Shown here: positions 53,602 through 62,915 of the stretch, piece after piece
Layout: each line of letters starts with the position of its first letter
Numbering within the stretch: the first letter of the stretch is position 1
DNA from: Bin5 sp965200615
Lineage (GTDB): Bacteria > Chloroflexota > Anaerolineae > Caldilineales > Caldilineaceae
Direction: 5' to 3'
NCBI GenBank assembly: GCA_965200615.1
Contig: OZ241377.1
Location: 2,542,001-2,606,000, forward strand
DNA length: 64,000 nt
Made by a program: the position numbers and the translations under genes
Notes under the pieces: model-generated
The model's database searches: none
What the model saw: only the letters and a program-made list of their open reading frames with translations
What the model was told of the DNA's origin: nothing

Positions 53602-54285
53602 TCATTCAGCGTTGCCAGCGGACGGCATAATATCGTCAACCGCAACTTCAAAATCAGGAAACGCCAGTGGCGCGACCGATTCCCCGCGGCCAAAAGTCGA
53701 TTTCGTCTGATACACAGCATCCCCGCTGGCAGGCGCTTGCGGATCACGATAGACCTCCAGCAAGCCATCCACCAGATTCCAGATCCAGTACTCAGGGATA
53801 CCCGCTCGCGCGTAAATCGCGCCTTTGCGGGCACGGTCGTAGGCAAGACTCGAATCCGAGACCTCCATCAGCAACAGTATGTCAGGCGGGTAAGGATGGC
53901 GGGCATCGAGATCACCGCCTGATTCCCTGGAAATCACAAGATCCGGTTCGGGCTCAGTCATCAACTCAGGCATCGAAACCGGCCCTTGCATTCGAACTTC
54001 TACATCTTCGCGGGCAAAGAAGGTTACAAAGACACGTTGTAGTCGAATAATGGCGCGGATGTGCGGGGGATTGTTTGGACTCATGTACACCAAGATCCCT
54101 TCGATCAGTTCGACCCGCTCGTCCTCGTCGAAGAAACCGCTCTCGATCAACCGGTGATACTCATCCAATGTGAAGCGGCGCAGGCGCAGCCCCTCCGCCG
54201 ACGCGGCCGGCAGAACAGCTTTCCGCATCGTGTTGCTTTCGCTTCTGGTCGGCACGCTTGCGACAGGCGAAGCAACGGCATTCAT
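53602..54285 (-). CDS. Uma2-family (DUF820) restriction-endonuclease-like protein
   Basis: The 227-residue protein has the family's ERVELIEGILVYM, EPEPDLVI and LLMEVSDSSLAYDRARKGAIYARAGIPEYWIWNL. The acidic and lysine residues of a PD-(D/E)XK nuclease core can be placed in these segments. Uma2 genes are scattered in multiple copies in Cyanobacteria and Chloroflexota, often singly, with unknown biological role. It is 11 bp from nuoEF and has a ribosome site (GAGGGAGAA), so it is probably transcribed with nuo. The first 30 residues are unconserved. Confidence 0.85.
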   Translation of the reverse strand: MNAVASPVASVPTRSESNTMRKAVLPAASAEGLRLRRFTLDEYHRLIESGFFDEDERVELIEGILVYMSPNNPPHIRAIIRLQRVFVTFFAREDVEVRMQGPVSMPELMTEPEPDLVISRESGGDLDARHPYPPDILLLMEVSDSSLAYDRARKGAIYARAGIPEYWIWNLVDGLLEVYRDPQAPASGDAVYQTKSTFGRGESVAPLAFPDFEVAVDDIMPSAGNAE

Positions 54286-54296
54286 CCCATTCTCCC

Positions 54297-56273
54297 TCAG
54301 TCGTCCCCCGGAACCAGCTCGTCGTGCAGCACGATATTGCCTCCGGCCGGCGCAAACGTGCTGTCACGTAGCCCGCTTTCCTCGTGCGTATTCGGGCGAT
54401 AATCCGGGCGAATCGGCAGCACCGGGCCGACCTCGTCCGGATTGGTATTCTCAATCTGCGACGAAAACTCGGGTCGGAACTTGAGCAGGTTGCTCTGCAG
54501 ACCCCATACCGACGCCTCGCCAAAGGGGCAGAAGCTCTTGCCCGCGATATTGTCGGCGATGAACTCCATCAGCTCCAGGTCTTTGCCCAAGCCCTGCCCT
54601 TCCTCGATGCGCAGCAGGATCTTTTCCAGCCAGGCGGTGCCTTCGCGGCAAGGCGTACACTTTCCGCAGCTCTCTTCGCGATAGAAGCTGAGCGTGCGCC
54701 GTGCAACCTCGACCATGGAGGTGCGGTCATCGATCGCGATCACGCCTGCCGAGCCCAGCAGCGAACCGGCCTCGGTGATGCTCTCGAAGTCCAGCGGCGT
54801 GTCGAACTGATCCGGCGTCAGCAGCTTCATGGACAACCCGCCGGGAACGATCGCCTTGATCGGATGGTTCTCATCCTCCGGCCCGCCTCCGTATTCGTTG
54901 ATCAGTACGCTCAACGGCGTGGCGTGGGGAAGTTCATAGAGCCCGGGCCGTTTCACGTTTCCGCTCAGGCAGAAGATGCGCATCCCCGGGCTGCGTTCAG
55001 TGCCGTACTCCTTGTACCAGTCGACGCCGTGGCGCATAACGTGCGTCACGTTGCAGATCGACTCAACGTTGTTCACAATCGTCGGTTTGGCATACAGGCC
55101 TTCCACGGCGGGGAAGGGCGGCTTAAGCCGCGGCTGGCCCCGATAACCCTCAAGGCTCGTGAGCTGGGCGGTCTCTTCGCCGCACTCGTAGGCGCCGGCG
55201 CCGCGGTGCATCACAATATCCAAACTGTTGCCGCTGCCGAAGATATTGTCGCCCAGGTAGCCCTTGGCTCTGGCCTCCGCCAGTGCACTCTGCATGCGAA
55301 CATAGGCAAAATAGTACTCGCCCCGAATATAGATAAATGCCTTTTCCGACTCGATCGCGTGGCAGCTCAGAATGATCCCCTCGATGAGCTGATGGGGATC
55401 GTACTCCATCACGATACGGTCCTTGAAGGTGCCCGGCTCCGATTCATCGGCATTCACGACCATGTAGCGGGGTTGTACGCCCTGCGGCAAAAAGCCCCAC
55501 TTTACCCCTGTGGGAAAACCGGCGCCGCCGCGACCGCGTATTCCGCTTGCCTTGATCTGCTCCACCATGTCGGCCGGTTCAATCTCGCTCAACACACGCC
55601 GGGCCGTGGCATAACCGCCGTCCGCCTCGTATGTCTCGATCCTGTGGCTGTCCGGTGCGTTGAGGCGGTCCATCAGGTATCGGGGCTCCATGCCGCCGGT
55701 GCGGTAGGGGCCGTCGGACGCGCCCTCACCATTGGGGTCGGCCTCCGGTGTCCAGCGTTCCAGGCTGCGGAAGCCGTTGCCCGCCCTGAGCAGCTCAACT
55801 GCCTTCTCCACATCCTCAGACGAGTCGAGATTCTCGAAATAGCGGATCTGGCCCGTCTTCTGATCTGTGACGATCGCCATCGGCGCCGTGCCGCAGGAGC
55901 CGAGGCACTCCATGTGATCGAGCGCAAACTTGCCGTCCTCGGTCTTTTCGCCGTGGTGAATGCCAAGCGCGTTTTCAAAATTGTGCAGGCACCGGTTCCC
56001 GCCCCGCAGCATGCAGGGCACGTTTGTACAGACCTCAATATGGTATTCGCCCTTGGGCTCCTCATGCAGCATGTTGTAGAAACCGACGACCGCGCCCACC
56101 TCAGCCGGCGCGATCCCCAGGATCTCTGCCAGTTCGTCCTGCGCATCCACCGGGCAGTAACCGTACTCCCGCTGGATAACGTAGAGCGCCGGCAATATCC
56201 CCGAACGCTGCCGGCCCGCAGGATAGCGTGCCAGTATTTCGTCGATCTCCTGCCGCATCTGTTCCGTAATCAT
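54297..56273 (-). CDS. nuoEF: NuoE-NuoF fusion
   Basis: The 658-residue protein joins NuoE (about 1-165; [2Fe-2S] ligands Cys82, Cys87, Cys123, Cys127) to NuoF (about 200-640). NuoF carries the FMN loop GRGGAGFPTGVKWG, NADESEPGTFKDR and the [4Fe-4S] ligands SCGKCTPCREGT with a later FCPFGE. This forms most of the NADH-dehydrogenase module. The frame is unbroken through the linker, so this is a true fusion in this sequence. E and F are usually separate. Confidence 0.94.
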   Translation of the reverse strand: MITEQMRQEIDEILARYPAGRQRSGILPALYVIQREYGYCPVDAQDELAEILGIAPAEVGAVVGFYNMLHEEPKGEYHIEVCTNVPCMLRGGNRCLHNFENALGIHHGEKTEDGKFALDHMECLGSCGTAPMAIVTDQKTGQIRYFENLDSSEDVEKAVELLRAGNGFRSLERWTPEADPNGEGASDGPYRTGGMEPRYLMDRLNAPDSHRIETYEADGGYATARRVLSEIEPADMVEQIKASGIRGRGGAGFPTGVKWGFLPQGVQPRYMVVNADESEPGTFKDRIVMEYDPHQLIEGIILSCHAIESEKAFIYIRGEYYFAYVRMQSALAEARAKGYLGDNIFGSGNSLDIVMHRGAGAYECGEETAQLTSLEGYRGQPRLKPPFPAVEGLYAKPTIVNNVESICNVTHVMRHGVDWYKEYGTERSPGMRIFCLSGNVKRPGLYELPHATPLSVLINEYGGGPEDENHPIKAIVPGGLSMKLLTPDQFDTPLDFESITEAGSLLGSAGVIAIDDRTSMVEVARRTLSFYREESCGKCTPCREGTAWLEKILLRIEEGQGLGKDLELMEFIADNIAGKSFCPFGEASVWGLQSNLLKFRPEFSSQIENTNPDEVGPVLPIRPDYRPNTHEESGLRDSTFAPAGGNIVLHDELVPGDD

Positions 56274-56340
56274 TGAATACCCCGGCGCCGGTTAGCGGAA
56301 ATCGGCGGCCCAATGCTGGGCCGGCCGCACAGCCGTCGAG

Positions 56341-58191
56341 CTAGCGGTCTACCTCACCAAGTACAATATCGATCGACCCGATGTTGGTTACAACGTCGGA
56401 CAGCATCTCACCGCGACTGATATGGTCGATGGCGTAAAGGTTGTTGAAGCTGGGCCCGTGAACGTGCAGCCGGTACGGCTTGGCCGAACCGTCGCTGTAG
56501 ACGAAAAATCCCAGCTCGCCCTTGCTGTTTTCGATGCCGTGATAGAAGAAGCCGGGCGCCACGTGGAAGCCTTCCGTCATCAGCTTGAAGTGGTGAATCA
56601 ACGCCTCCATGCTCACGTCCAATTCGGCGCGCGGCGGCAGGGCCACCTTGCGATTGTTCGACTTGTACAGACCGCTGGGCAGGTTGCCCACCGCCTGCTC
56701 CAGGATGCGCACGCTCTGGCGCATCTCTTCCATTCGGATATTGAAGCGTCCGTAGCAGTCACCGCTGTTGCTGGTCGGCACCTCGAACTTATACGACTCA
56801 TAGCCGCTGTAAGGTCGATCGCGGCGCAGGTCCCAGTCGATGCCGCTTCCCCGCAGCATCGGCCCGGTCAGCCCCATGGCCAGGGCGTCTTCGGCGCTGA
56901 TGAAGCCGATACCGGTCAAGCGTTCCTGCCACAACGGCGCCTCCGTAATCAACGCCTCATACTCGTTGATCTTTTCCGGCATCACCCGCAGGAAATCCTT
57001 CAACTCGGCGATGAAGGCATCCGGCAGATCCTGCCAAACGCCGCCGATACGAATATAGCTGACGGTAAGCCGCGCGCCGCAGGCCATCTCGAACAGGTCC
57101 AGAATCCGTTCCCGTTCGCGCGTCGCGTACATGAGGAGGCTCATGCCGGTGCCCGAGACATCCAGCACGTGCGTCGCCAGCCAGAACAAATGAGAGGCGA
57201 TTCGCTGCATCTCGGCCATGATCACTCGGATCACCTGGGCCCGTTCAGGTATCTCCAGCCCCAGCATATGCTCGATGGTCAGGCAATAGCCCAGGTTGTT
57301 CGACATCGCGGACAGGTAGTCCATGCGGTCGGTGTAGTAGACGAAATCCTTATAGCGCTTGTTCTCCCCTGTCTTTTCGAAGCCGGAATGGAGAAAACCC
57401 AGGTCTGGGTCGATGCTTACAATGCGCTCGCCGTCCATTTCCACGACCAGCCGCAGCACGCCGTGTGTGCTGGGGTGGTGCGGCCCCATATTGATGACCA
57501 TGTTCTGGCGGCTCATCCCGGGCGGCAGGTCGGGGGCGGCGCTTTCCGCCGGCAATATCTGGGAGCCCAGCGTTTCAAACTCCGGATCATCCCATGTGAA
57601 GGTAAAGGGCACCTCTTCGCCGCCGAGGGGGGCCTGCTTCTGCAGCGGGTGGTTGGGCCAGTTCTTGGGCATCAGGATCCGTCGCAGATCCGGATGGCCG
57701 TCGAGGCGGATTCCCATCAGGTCGTACACTTCCCGCTCCGGCCACTCTGCTCCCCGGTACACGCCTGTCAGGCTGTCAATGTGCGGTAGCTCGCCGTTGC
57801 CGCCCGGCTCTGTTCCGCAGTCGGCAATGACGGTCAGATGCTGGTTTCGCGAGTAGGAACGAAACTGGTAGACCGTCTGAAAGCGGGTGCCGCCATCCAG
57901 AGGAAGTTGGGACCGGTCCACACTGGTCACGTCTATCAAAGTCTCATAGTTGAGTTCGGCATCGTCGCGCAAAAATGTGGCGAGCGCCTTCAGTTGCGCC
58001 GGATCAACGAATACCACCTGGTTGCCGTTATGCCGGCCGGCCGCGACGATATCCTCCCCGAACCGTTCAACAATGCGCCGTGTATCGTCCGTCTCTCCGG
58101 TCGGCATGGGCGCCAATGCAGGGATACCCGGTGGATTCAGGGTTCGTTGGGTCTCGTATGAGCGAATAACCGGCGCTACGTCAAGTGGCAT
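56341..58191 (-). CDS. nuoCD: NuoC-NuoD fusion
   Basis: The 616-residue protein has the 30-kDa subunit (about 30-215, with WPEREVYDLMGIRLDGHPDLRRILMP) followed by the 49-kDa subunit from about residue 230 (MGPHHPSTHGVLRL, DPDLGFLHSGFEK, ending near SIDIVLGEVDR). It forms the quinone-reaction module with NuoB. C-D fusion is known in enterobacteria and others. Confidence 0.95.
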   Translation of the reverse strand: MPLDVAPVIRSYETQRTLNPPGIPALAPMPTGETDDTRRIVERFGEDIVAAGRHNGNQVVFVDPAQLKALATFLRDDAELNYETLIDVTSVDRSQLPLDGGTRFQTVYQFRSYSRNQHLTVIADCGTEPGGNGELPHIDSLTGVYRGAEWPEREVYDLMGIRLDGHPDLRRILMPKNWPNHPLQKQAPLGGEEVPFTFTWDDPEFETLGSQILPAESAAPDLPPGMSRQNMVINMGPHHPSTHGVLRLVVEMDGERIVSIDPDLGFLHSGFEKTGENKRYKDFVYYTDRMDYLSAMSNNLGYCLTIEHMLGLEIPERAQVIRVIMAEMQRIASHLFWLATHVLDVSGTGMSLLMYATRERERILDLFEMACGARLTVSYIRIGGVWQDLPDAFIAELKDFLRVMPEKINEYEALITEAPLWQERLTGIGFISAEDALAMGLTGPMLRGSGIDWDLRRDRPYSGYESYKFEVPTSNSGDCYGRFNIRMEEMRQSVRILEQAVGNLPSGLYKSNNRKVALPPRAELDVSMEALIHHFKLMTEGFHVAPGFFYHGIENSKGELGFFVYSDGSAKPYRLHVHGPSFNNLYAIDHISRGEMLSDVVTNIGSIDIVLGEVDR

Positions 58192-58307
58192 TTCTCAACT
58201 CGCTCTCTTACATCATTGGCTGGGCCGGATGAGCTCAGGACTATATCTTACTCTACCGAACTACCTGGCCAGATGTTCGCGCCGTTCATAGCGAACCTGT
58301 ATTAAAG

Positions 58308-58835
58308 TCATACGCCTAGTGGCATGATCTCTTCAACGGTCAGCGGTTCCTCGACCTTGCGCCAAGCCCCAACTGATTCGCGCCGCTGTTTCGCACGCAA
58401 CAAGTCCATTGCGTAGAGCAGGGACTCGGGTCGAGGCGGGCAGCCCGGAACATACACGTCTACGGGAATTATCTTGTCCACACCCTGGATGATGGCGTAG
58501 TTGTTGAAAGGCCCGCCGGCGCTCGCGCAGATTCCCATGGCGATTACCCACTTGGGGGCCAGCATCTGATCATATATGCGCTTTATCACCGGCGCCATCT
58601 TGTTGCTGACGCGGCCTGAGACGATCATGAGATCGGCCTGCCGCGGGCTGGCCCGGAAAAGTTCCGACCCGTATCGGGCAATGTCGTGGCGGGCCGTGCC
58701 TGTGGCGATCATCTCCATCGCGCAACAGGCCAACCCGAAGAGCAGCGGCCACGTGCTGTTGGCCCTTCCCCAATTGATCACGCTGTCCAGCGACGTCGTC
58801 AAAATGCCTTCAGGAACCTTTTCTTCTAAACCCAT
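58308..58835 (-). CDS. nuoB: NADH-quinone oxidoreductase subunit B
   Basis: The 175-residue subunit carries the terminal [4Fe-4S] cluster N2 in GLACCAMEM, GICASAGGPF and VPGCPPRPESLL. AAAGGAACGGAC precedes the ATG. It is separated from nuoA by 163 bp with no visible gene. Confidence 0.96.
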   Translation of the reverse strand: MGLEEKVPEGILTTSLDSVINWGRANSTWPLLFGLACCAMEMIATGTARHDIARYGSELFRASPRQADLMIVSGRVSNKMAPVIKRIYDQMLAPKWVIAMGICASAGGPFNNYAIIQGVDKIIPVDVYVPGCPPRPESLLYAMDLLRAKQRRESVGAWRKVEEPLTVEEIMPLGV

Positions 58836-58998
58836 GTCCGTTCCTTTAGTATCTACATCTCAGCGGCCCAGCCAGAGGCGGCGGTTTCTGACCGCAGCGC
58901 CTGGCTTTTGGCTCTACGGGCCATCCTGTCTTCGTCCCCGACTGTGAGTTGTCAATGCCCTGAGACAAGCTGCGCGCGGCGGCCAGATCCCCCAGTCT

Positions 58999-59355
58999 CT
59001 AGTCCCAGTCGAGAGCGCCCTTCTTCCATTCATAGAGGAAACCCACCACGAGTACAATGAAGAAAGGAATCATCGCCAAAAGGGCAAACAGGCGAAGGTC
59101 TCTCAAGACGGCCGCCCACGGATAGAGGAAGATTACTTCGATGTCGAATATCAGAAAGAGCATTGCAACCAGATAGTATTTCACAGGGAATCTTCGACGG
59201 GCGTCGGAAAAGGGGATGATCCCCGATTCGTAAGGCTCTAATTTCTGGTTGTTGCGCTCTCGTGGACCGAGCAGGGAGGGCAGACCTATCGCAATAACGC
59301 TGAATCCGGCCGCCAACAGGATCAGTATGAGAAGTGGCAGATAATCGCTTGCCAT
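58999..59355 (-). CDS. nuoA: NADH-quinone oxidoreductase subunit A
   Basis: ATG at 59355 follows AAAGGAAAA. The 118-residue, three-helix subunit has KLEPYESGI and KYYLVAMLFLIFDIEVIFLYPWA. It is the first gene of the complete complex I operon and diverges from a second nuoA at 59722. Confidence 0.95.
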   Translation of the reverse strand: MASDYLPLLILILLAAGFSVIAIGLPSLLGPRERNNQKLEPYESGIIPFSDARRRFPVKYYLVAMLFLIFDIEVIFLYPWAAVLRDLRLFALLAMIPFFIVLVVGFLYEWKKGALDWD

Positions 59356-59424
59356 CTCGGTTTTCCTTTTCAGCGCTCCTGACAGGCTTGGGGACTGTTC
59401 GTGCAATTTTCCACGAACGCAATT

Positions 59425-59454
59425 ATTCTAGCACGAACCGAAATCGACTGTCAA
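59425..59454 (-). promoter_or_regulatory. Promoter of the main complex I operon
   Basis: On the minus strand TTGACA (59454-59449) and TAGAAT (59430-59425) are 18 bp apart, 70 bp before nuoA. This is a strong consensus match and is well placed for the 16-kb operon. Confidence 0.7.
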
Positions 59455-59669
59455 AGCCGGTTAGCGCCGTGGATGCATACCAATTAATGGGGCGAACTTT
59501 CGTATGCCTTAGGTAACGACAGAACCACGGCCGGCCCGCGATCCGACCTCCGGCAGAGGAAACGGCAGCTCTCTCTCCTCGCTCCTCTCCACTCTCTCCT
59601 CGCCTTTATTCCCACTGCACGTTGAACGCGTTTGCGCGGGGTACAGACTTTCGCTTTCAGAAATCGCTA

Positions 59670-59678
59670 TGCTATACT
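59670..59678 (+). promoter_or_regulatory. Extended -10 promoter of nuoA2
   Basis: TGCTATACT has the extended -10 form, 44 bp before the nuoA2 ATG. No good -35 hexamer is present. Confidence 0.4.
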
Positions 59679-59721
59679 TTCTCGGGAGTTTGTTAAATTC
59701 CACACAAACGGATTCTCGACA

Positions 59722-60078
59722 ATGCTCAGTCAGTATTTCTTCATTCTGGTTATGTCCGGTTTGGCGGTCGTGTTGCCTCTGGCCGCCATCGTGATGGGCC
59801 ATTTCCTGGGCCCCCGTCGGCCTGATGAGATTAAGAACGACATCTACGAGAGTGGCGTCGAAACCATAGGTGAAACGTGGGTGCAATTCCGCGCGCAGTA
59901 CTATCTGATTGGCCTTGTATTTGTCGTGTTCGACGTTGAAGCGTTGTTCCTTTTCCCGATCGCAGTGGCCTATCAGCAGCTGGAAATGTTCGCAGTGCTC
60001 GCGACAATCTTCTTTGTCCTGCTCCTCGTGATCGGGCTCATGTACGACTGGCGCAAGGGCGCTCTGGAGTGGCAGTAG
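59722..60078 (+). CDS. nuoA: Second NADH-quinone oxidoreductase subunit A
   Basis: ATG at 59722. This second 118-residue NuoA has KNDIYESGVETIG and AQYYLIGLVFVVFDVEALFLFPIAVAY. It differs clearly from the first copy, so the duplication is old or acquired. The ribosome site is weak. The next gene in this cluster is nuoH2, with no nuoB, C or D between. Confidence 0.93.
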   Translation: MLSQYFFILVMSGLAVVLPLAAIVMGHFLGPRRPDEIKNDIYESGVETIGETWVQFRAQYYLIGLVFVVFDVEALFLFPIAVAYQQLEMFAVLATIFFVLLLVIGLMYDWRKGALEWQ

Positions 60079-60169
60079 GTCTCGCAGATACGCTGCGCGT
60101 AGCAATGTTGCGCGTGTTTTCCCAGGGCGCGGCCCTCATCTACTCAGCTACCTGTTTGGAGGCTAAGGT

Positions 60170-61411
<1,242 letters not shown>

Positions 61412-61506
61412 TTTTTCCTGACGGGCGGAAACGAACTTGTGGCTGCGTTGAGTCGGGGCATTGGCAACTGTAGAGTCATTCCCCACCAGAAAAGGCAGGA
61501 ATTCCC

Positions 61507-62037
61507 ATGCAGTTACCGCTGGGCATAGAGGTACCGATACCGACATTTGAACAGTTCGTGTTCATCCAGGTGGCCTTGCTGACAGCCGTAGCCGGTCTGG
61601 CCGTGGTGATGAGCCGCAACCTCTTTCACAGCGCTCTGGCCCTGACGCTGACCTTTTTCGGCGTCGCCGGAGTATATGTCTTTCTGGAAGCGGAGTTTCT
61701 GGCGGTCAGCCAGGTACTGGTTTACGTCGGCGCGATCGCTATGCTGATCGCGTTTGCCATCATGCTCACGCGCAGCATGATGTACGGGCGCACCTCTCCG
61801 CTTAACAATCAGTGGGGCAAGTCGTCCCTGTTCGCCTTTCTCTTTTTCATCGGGCTGCTTGCCTTTGCGCGGGCAACGCCTTGGCCGGCCGCGGGCGAAG
61901 AGGTTGTCGCCGACGAAGCGCTGATTGGCGCTCTTGGCAGAGAGTTTGTAACCACATACGTTATTGCATTTGAAGTTCTGGGACTGCTTCTGCTACTGGC
62001 ATTGGTCGGTGCAGTCATGTTGGCACGCGACCGCTAG
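61507..62037 (+). CDS. nuoJ: Second NADH-quinone oxidoreductase subunit J
   Basis: The 176-residue subunit has five helices and the NuoJ core VSQVLVYVGAIAMLIAFAIML. AGGAATTCCC precedes the ATG. It lacks the neighbouring nuoI seen in the main cluster. Confidence 0.92.
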   Translation: MQLPLGIEVPIPTFEQFVFIQVALLTAVAGLAVVMSRNLFHSALALTLTFFGVAGVYVFLEAEFLAVSQVLVYVGAIAMLIAFAIMLTRSMMYGRTSPLNNQWGKSSLFAFLFFIGLLAFARATPWPAAGEEVVADEALIGALGREFVTTYVIAFEVLGLLLLLALVGAVMLARDR

Positions 62038-62115
62038 GGCTCCCGCTGGACAAAATCGGTTGCTGCATAGACAGATTACCGATTACTTGCCACCGCATCT
62101 GTTTGGGGTTGATCT

Positions 62116-62430
62116 ATGGTTCCGCTCAGTTGGTATCTGATGCTCGCCGCATTCCTGTTTTCGTGCGGCCTGTACGGCGCGCTTGCCCGGCGAAATGCCA
62201 TTGCCATGCTCATGGGTATCGAGTTGATGCTCAACGCCGCCAATATCAACCTGGTGGCATTTTGGCGTCACGGAGTCGGACCGATGGAGGACCTGACCGG
62301 CCAGGCCTTTGCCGTGTTAATCATCGGCCTGGCTGCAGCCGAGGCCGCCGTGGGCCTGGCGCTGATCATCGCCGTCTACCGCGAGCGGCGCACCATAGAT
62401 GTCGACGAGTTGGACATTCTTTCAGGTTAA
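62116..62430 (+). CDS. nuoK: Second NADH-quinone oxidoreductase subunit K
   Basis: The 104-residue, three-helix subunit has AIAMLMGIELMLNAANINLVAF and AAAEAAVGLALI with the conserved glutamates, ending IDVDELDILSG. It follows nuoJ2 by 78 bp. Confidence 0.94.
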   Translation: MVPLSWYLMLAAFLFSCGLYGALARRNAIAMLMGIELMLNAANINLVAFWRHGVGPMEDLTGQAFAVLIIGLAAAEAAVGLALIIAVYRERRTIDVDELDILSG

Positions 62431-62492
62431 GACGGCCCGAACAGGTATGATGGCGTCGCTGTCGGCGTCGTCTGCGGAAAAATCGCGAAAAA

Positions 62493-62852
62493 ATGGCCAG
62501 GAAGCAACTGACAGGGACGCTCGAAGAACAGTGCAGTTTTCTCTACCAACTCGCACAGGAGAAGATGGAGAGCGGCAACTATACAGGCGCCGTGTATGCA
62601 CTGAAAGAGATCGTAAAGTATAAGCCCGACTATGGCGATGCGGCACAGCTCTTGGAGAAGGCTCGTCAGCACAAGAAAGCGCAAACATTTCGCCTGGTCG
62701 TCTCTCTTGTTGGGGCAATTATCTTTGTAGGCATCGGCTCAAGCGCAGGGCTACACAACGATCTGTGGCTGTTCGCTCTGGCATTTGCCGGTCTGCTTGT
62801 CGGTTATGTGGTTGCCAATCTGGTTCGAGATCAAGCGACGCCCTGGCTTTAG
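62493..62852 (+). CDS. Small TPR-like membrane protein between nuoK2 and nuoL2
   Basis: The 119-residue protein has a helical N-terminal half (residues 8-60) reading like one to two TPR units (LAQEKMESGNYTGAVYALKEIVKYKPDYGDA). Two transmembrane helices follow (about 70-88 and 92-110). I recognise no family. Same strand and small gaps place it in the second nuo operon, where an assembly or anchoring role is possible but unproven. Confidence 0.7.
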   Translation: MARKQLTGTLEEQCSFLYQLAQEKMESGNYTGAVYALKEIVKYKPDYGDAAQLLEKARQHKKAQTFRLVVSLVGAIIFVGIGSSAGLHNDLWLFALAFAGLLVGYVVANLVRDQATPWL

Positions 62853-62915
62853 AATCCGAATTCTGAACCGACTACGGAAGACCGTCCGGTTTTCATTTTA
62901 ACCTGAGGCTTTTCT

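Larger units (their letters stand above)
59356..59721. other. Divergent nuo control region
   Basis: The 366-bp gap between the two nuoA genes holds a promoter for each side (59425-59454 minus, 59670-59678 plus) and a C/T-rich tract at about 59568-59612 (CTCTCTCCTC repeated). No gene is visible. A shared regulator could coordinate both clusters from here. Confidence 0.55.

Noticed and set aside
54384..56276. Long open frame (about 630 codons) on the plus strand opposite nuoEF
   Set aside because: It is an antisense shadow of a well-supported gene in GC-rich DNA. Its translation has no domain pattern and is rich in His/Val/Arg as expected for such shadows.
56422..57789. 455-codon plus-strand frame opposite nuoCD
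   Set aside because: Antisense to a certain complex I gene; no start signal or family resemblance.
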